In this document: positions 5,962-7,245 of the stretch, piece after piece
Numbering within the stretch: position 1 is the first letter of the stretch
Layout: each line of letters begins with the position of its first letter
DNA from: an uncultured Maribacter sp.
Lineage (GTDB): Bacteria > Bacteroidota > Bacteroidia > Flavobacteriales > Flavobacteriaceae
NCBI GenBank assembly: GCA_905479535.1
Contig: CAJQMW010000362.1
Coordinates: 1 to 7,245 of the forward strand
Direction: 5' to 3'
DNA: 7,245 nucleotides
The notes under the pieces: model-generated
Databases searched by the model: none
Seen by the model: only the letters and a program-made list of their open reading frames with translations
What the model was told of the DNA's origin: nothing
Program-made: the position numbers and the translations under genes

Positions 5962-7245
5962 ATGGATTATAGTAAATTTCAAATAGCGGACGATATAAAG
6001 ATAAAGCTTTATAGGGCTATGCTAAAGCCGAGGATGATCGAGGAAAAAATGTTGATTCTGCTACGGCAAGGCAAGATTTCCAAATGGTTTAGCGGTATTG
6101 GCCAGGAAGCCATTTCAGTAGGGGTAACCTCTGCCTTGGAATCGGATGAGTACATATTACCAATGCACCGTAATTTAGGGGTTTTTACAACACGGGGTAT
6201 TCCGCTGAGCCGTCTCTTCGCACAATGGCAGGGAAAGGAAAGCGGGTTCACAAAAGGTAGGGACAGAAGTTTTCATTTTGGAACCCAGGAATTTCGGATA
6301 ATTGGGATGATTTCGCATTTAGGTCCCCAGCTTGGGGTCGCGGATGGTATAGCATTAGCCCACAGGCTTAGGGAAGAACAAAAAGTTACTGCCGTTTTTA
6401 CCGGAGAAGGAGCAACTAGCGAAGGGGACTTCCATGAAGCCCTAAACGTTGCTGCGGTTTGGGATTTACCTGTTCTCTTCTGTATAGAGAATAATGGCTA
6501 TGGACTTTCCACTCCTACCGATGAACAGTTCAAATGCAAGGACTTAGCGGATAAAGGCATTGGCTACGGCATGGAGTCCCATATTATCGATGGGAACAAC
6601 GTCCTTGAGGTTTATGCTAAAGTCAATGCGTTGGCTTTGGACATACGTAAGAATCCCAGACCTGTTCTACTGGAATTTAAAACCTTTCGAATGCGAGGTC
6701 ATGAAGAAGCCAGTGGGACGAAATATGTTCCGCAAGAGTTAATGGACACATGGGCAGAAAAAGATCCACTGGATAATTTTGTTACGTATTTGCGAGAAAC
6801 CGGCTTATTATCGGCAAAGGCGGAACAGGCCTATCGGAATGATATTACGCAGGAAATAGAGACAAACTTACAAAAGGCCTTCAATGAACCGCCTATAGAC
6901 ATTAATGAAACTAAAGAATTAAGTGAAGTATATTCAAATTATGATTATCAAGAAGTTACACCTGTAGATAATAAAAAAAATATTCGGCTTGTCGATGCGA
7001 TTTCGGATGGACTGCGGGGTGCCATGGAAAAGCACAAAAACCTAGTCCTTATGGGTCAGGATGTAGCCGAGTACGGTGGGGTCTTTAAGATTACGGACGG
7101 TTTCGTCGAAGCTTTCGGAAAAGATAGGGTGCGGAATACACCCATTTGTCAATCGGCCATAGTATCGGCCGCTATGGGACTTTCCATCAACGGAATGAAG
7201 GCCGTAATGGAGATGCAGTTTGCGGATTTTGCCAGTACTGGTTTC
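5962..7245 (+). CDS. 2-oxoacid dehydrogenase E1 component, fused alpha/beta (branched-chain type), partial
   Basis: The first 428 residues of a thiamine-diphosphate-dependent E1, cut by the right edge. E1 decarboxylates a 2-oxoacid and passes the acyl group to the lipoyl E2. The alpha part (1-310) shows KWFSGIGQEAISVG (41-54), PMHRNLGVF (67-75), HFGTQEFRIIGMISHLG (105-121), the thiamine-diphosphate motif GEGATSEGDFHEALN (148-162) ending in ENNGYG (176-181), and the loop FRMRGHEEAS (242-251). A polar linker (about 310-340) leads into the beta part: VDAISDGLRGAMEKHKNL, MGQDVAEYGGVFKITDGF (364-381), FGKDRVRNTPICQSAIV (385-401) and MEMQFADF (416-423). Single-chain alpha/beta E1s of roughly 660-690 residues are usual in Bacteroidota. 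GEG rather than GDG also occurs in human branched-chain E1 alpha, which favours branched-chain 2-oxoacids over pyruvate. Q397 occupies the site of the conserved catalytic Glu. About 240 residues lie beyond the window. Its promoter faces away from the leftward genes. Confidence 0.93.
   Translation, partial: MDYSKFQIADDIKIKLYRAMLKPRMIEEKMLILLRQGKISKWFSGIGQEAISVGVTSALESDEYILPMHRNLGVFTTRGIPLSRLFAQWQGKESGFTKGRDRSFHFGTQEFRIIGMISHLGPQLGVADGIALAHRLREEQKVTAVFTGEGATSEGDFHEALNVAAVWDLPVLFCIENNGYGLSTPTDEQFKCKDLADKGIGYGMESHIIDGNNVLEVYAKVNALALDIRKNPRPVLLEFKTFRMRGHEEASGTKYVPQELMDTWAEKDPLDNFVTYLRETGLLSAKAEQAYRNDITQEIETNLQKAFNEPPIDINETKELSEVYSNYDYQEVTPVDNKKNIRLVDAISDGLRGAMEKHKNLVLMGQDVAEYGGVFKITDGFVEAFGKDRVRNTPICQSAIVSAAMGLSINGMKAVMEMQFADFASTGF

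Noticed and set aside
6009..6251. Minus-strand open frame opposite the E1 gene
   Set aside because: It is fully antisense to strongly conserved E1 alpha sequence and its translation resembles no family; the same applies to short open frames opposite the other genes (for example 259-522, 551-781, 1144-1383, 3146-3457).
1..7245. Defence system, mobile element or biosynthetic cluster
   Set aside because: No transposase, integrase, nuclease, toxin, CRISPR repeat or assembly-line enzyme is seen; the isopenicillin-N-synthase-like gene stands alone without partner genes.

Overview
The window looks like chromosomal DNA of a marine-type Flavobacteriia (Bacteroidota). The evidence is moderate GC by eye, starts without Shine-Dalgarno sequences, candidate promoters close to the Bacteroidota TTG / TAnnTTTG pattern, a fused alpha/beta 2-oxoacid dehydrogenase E1, and a PPK1 and nucleoside phosphorylase of the kind seen in flavobacteria. 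There is no rRNA, tRNA, CRISPR array, insertion sequence or prophage gene. The gene content is mostly housekeeping and conserved-hypothetical.

Layout: six genes run leftward from about 5835 to the left edge, and one gene runs rightward from 5962 off the right edge. In transcription order the leftward genes are: an isopenicillin-N-synthase-type Fe(II)/2-oxoglutarate oxygenase (5835-4885); a SUI1/YciH translation factor homologue 3 nt behind it (4881-4552); after a 113-bp gap, a DUF1835 protein (4438-3506); a uridine-phosphorylase-like nucleoside phosphorylase 1 nt behind that (3504-2629); after a 96-bp gap, polyphosphate kinase 1 (2532-493); and a substrate-binding-like protein without a signal peptide (506 to beyond base 1) that overlaps the ppk1 end by 14 nt. 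The rightward gene is the fused E1 component of a branched-chain-type 2-oxoacid dehydrogenase complex. The 126 bp between the divergent genes hold plausible promoters for both directions.

Most notable: ppk1 is interrupted by a single in-frame TAA (1642-1644, codon 297) with no change of frame. The coding sequence on both sides is otherwise full-length and keeps all the active-site residues. It is a fresh nonsense mutation, a strain-specific loss, or a sequencing error. UAA is used as a normal stop by two neighbouring genes, so the codon is not reassigned. Second, the E1 gene encodes Gln (codon 397) where E1-beta sequences normally carry the catalytic Glu that activates thiamine diphosphate. 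Third, the nucleoside phosphorylase gene holds two perfect 16-bp palindromes with the same 14-bp core.

I see no convincing undescribed system. The leftward genes could form a phosphate/nucleoside-related unit (phosphorylase, polyphosphate kinase), but this is inference from adjacency only.
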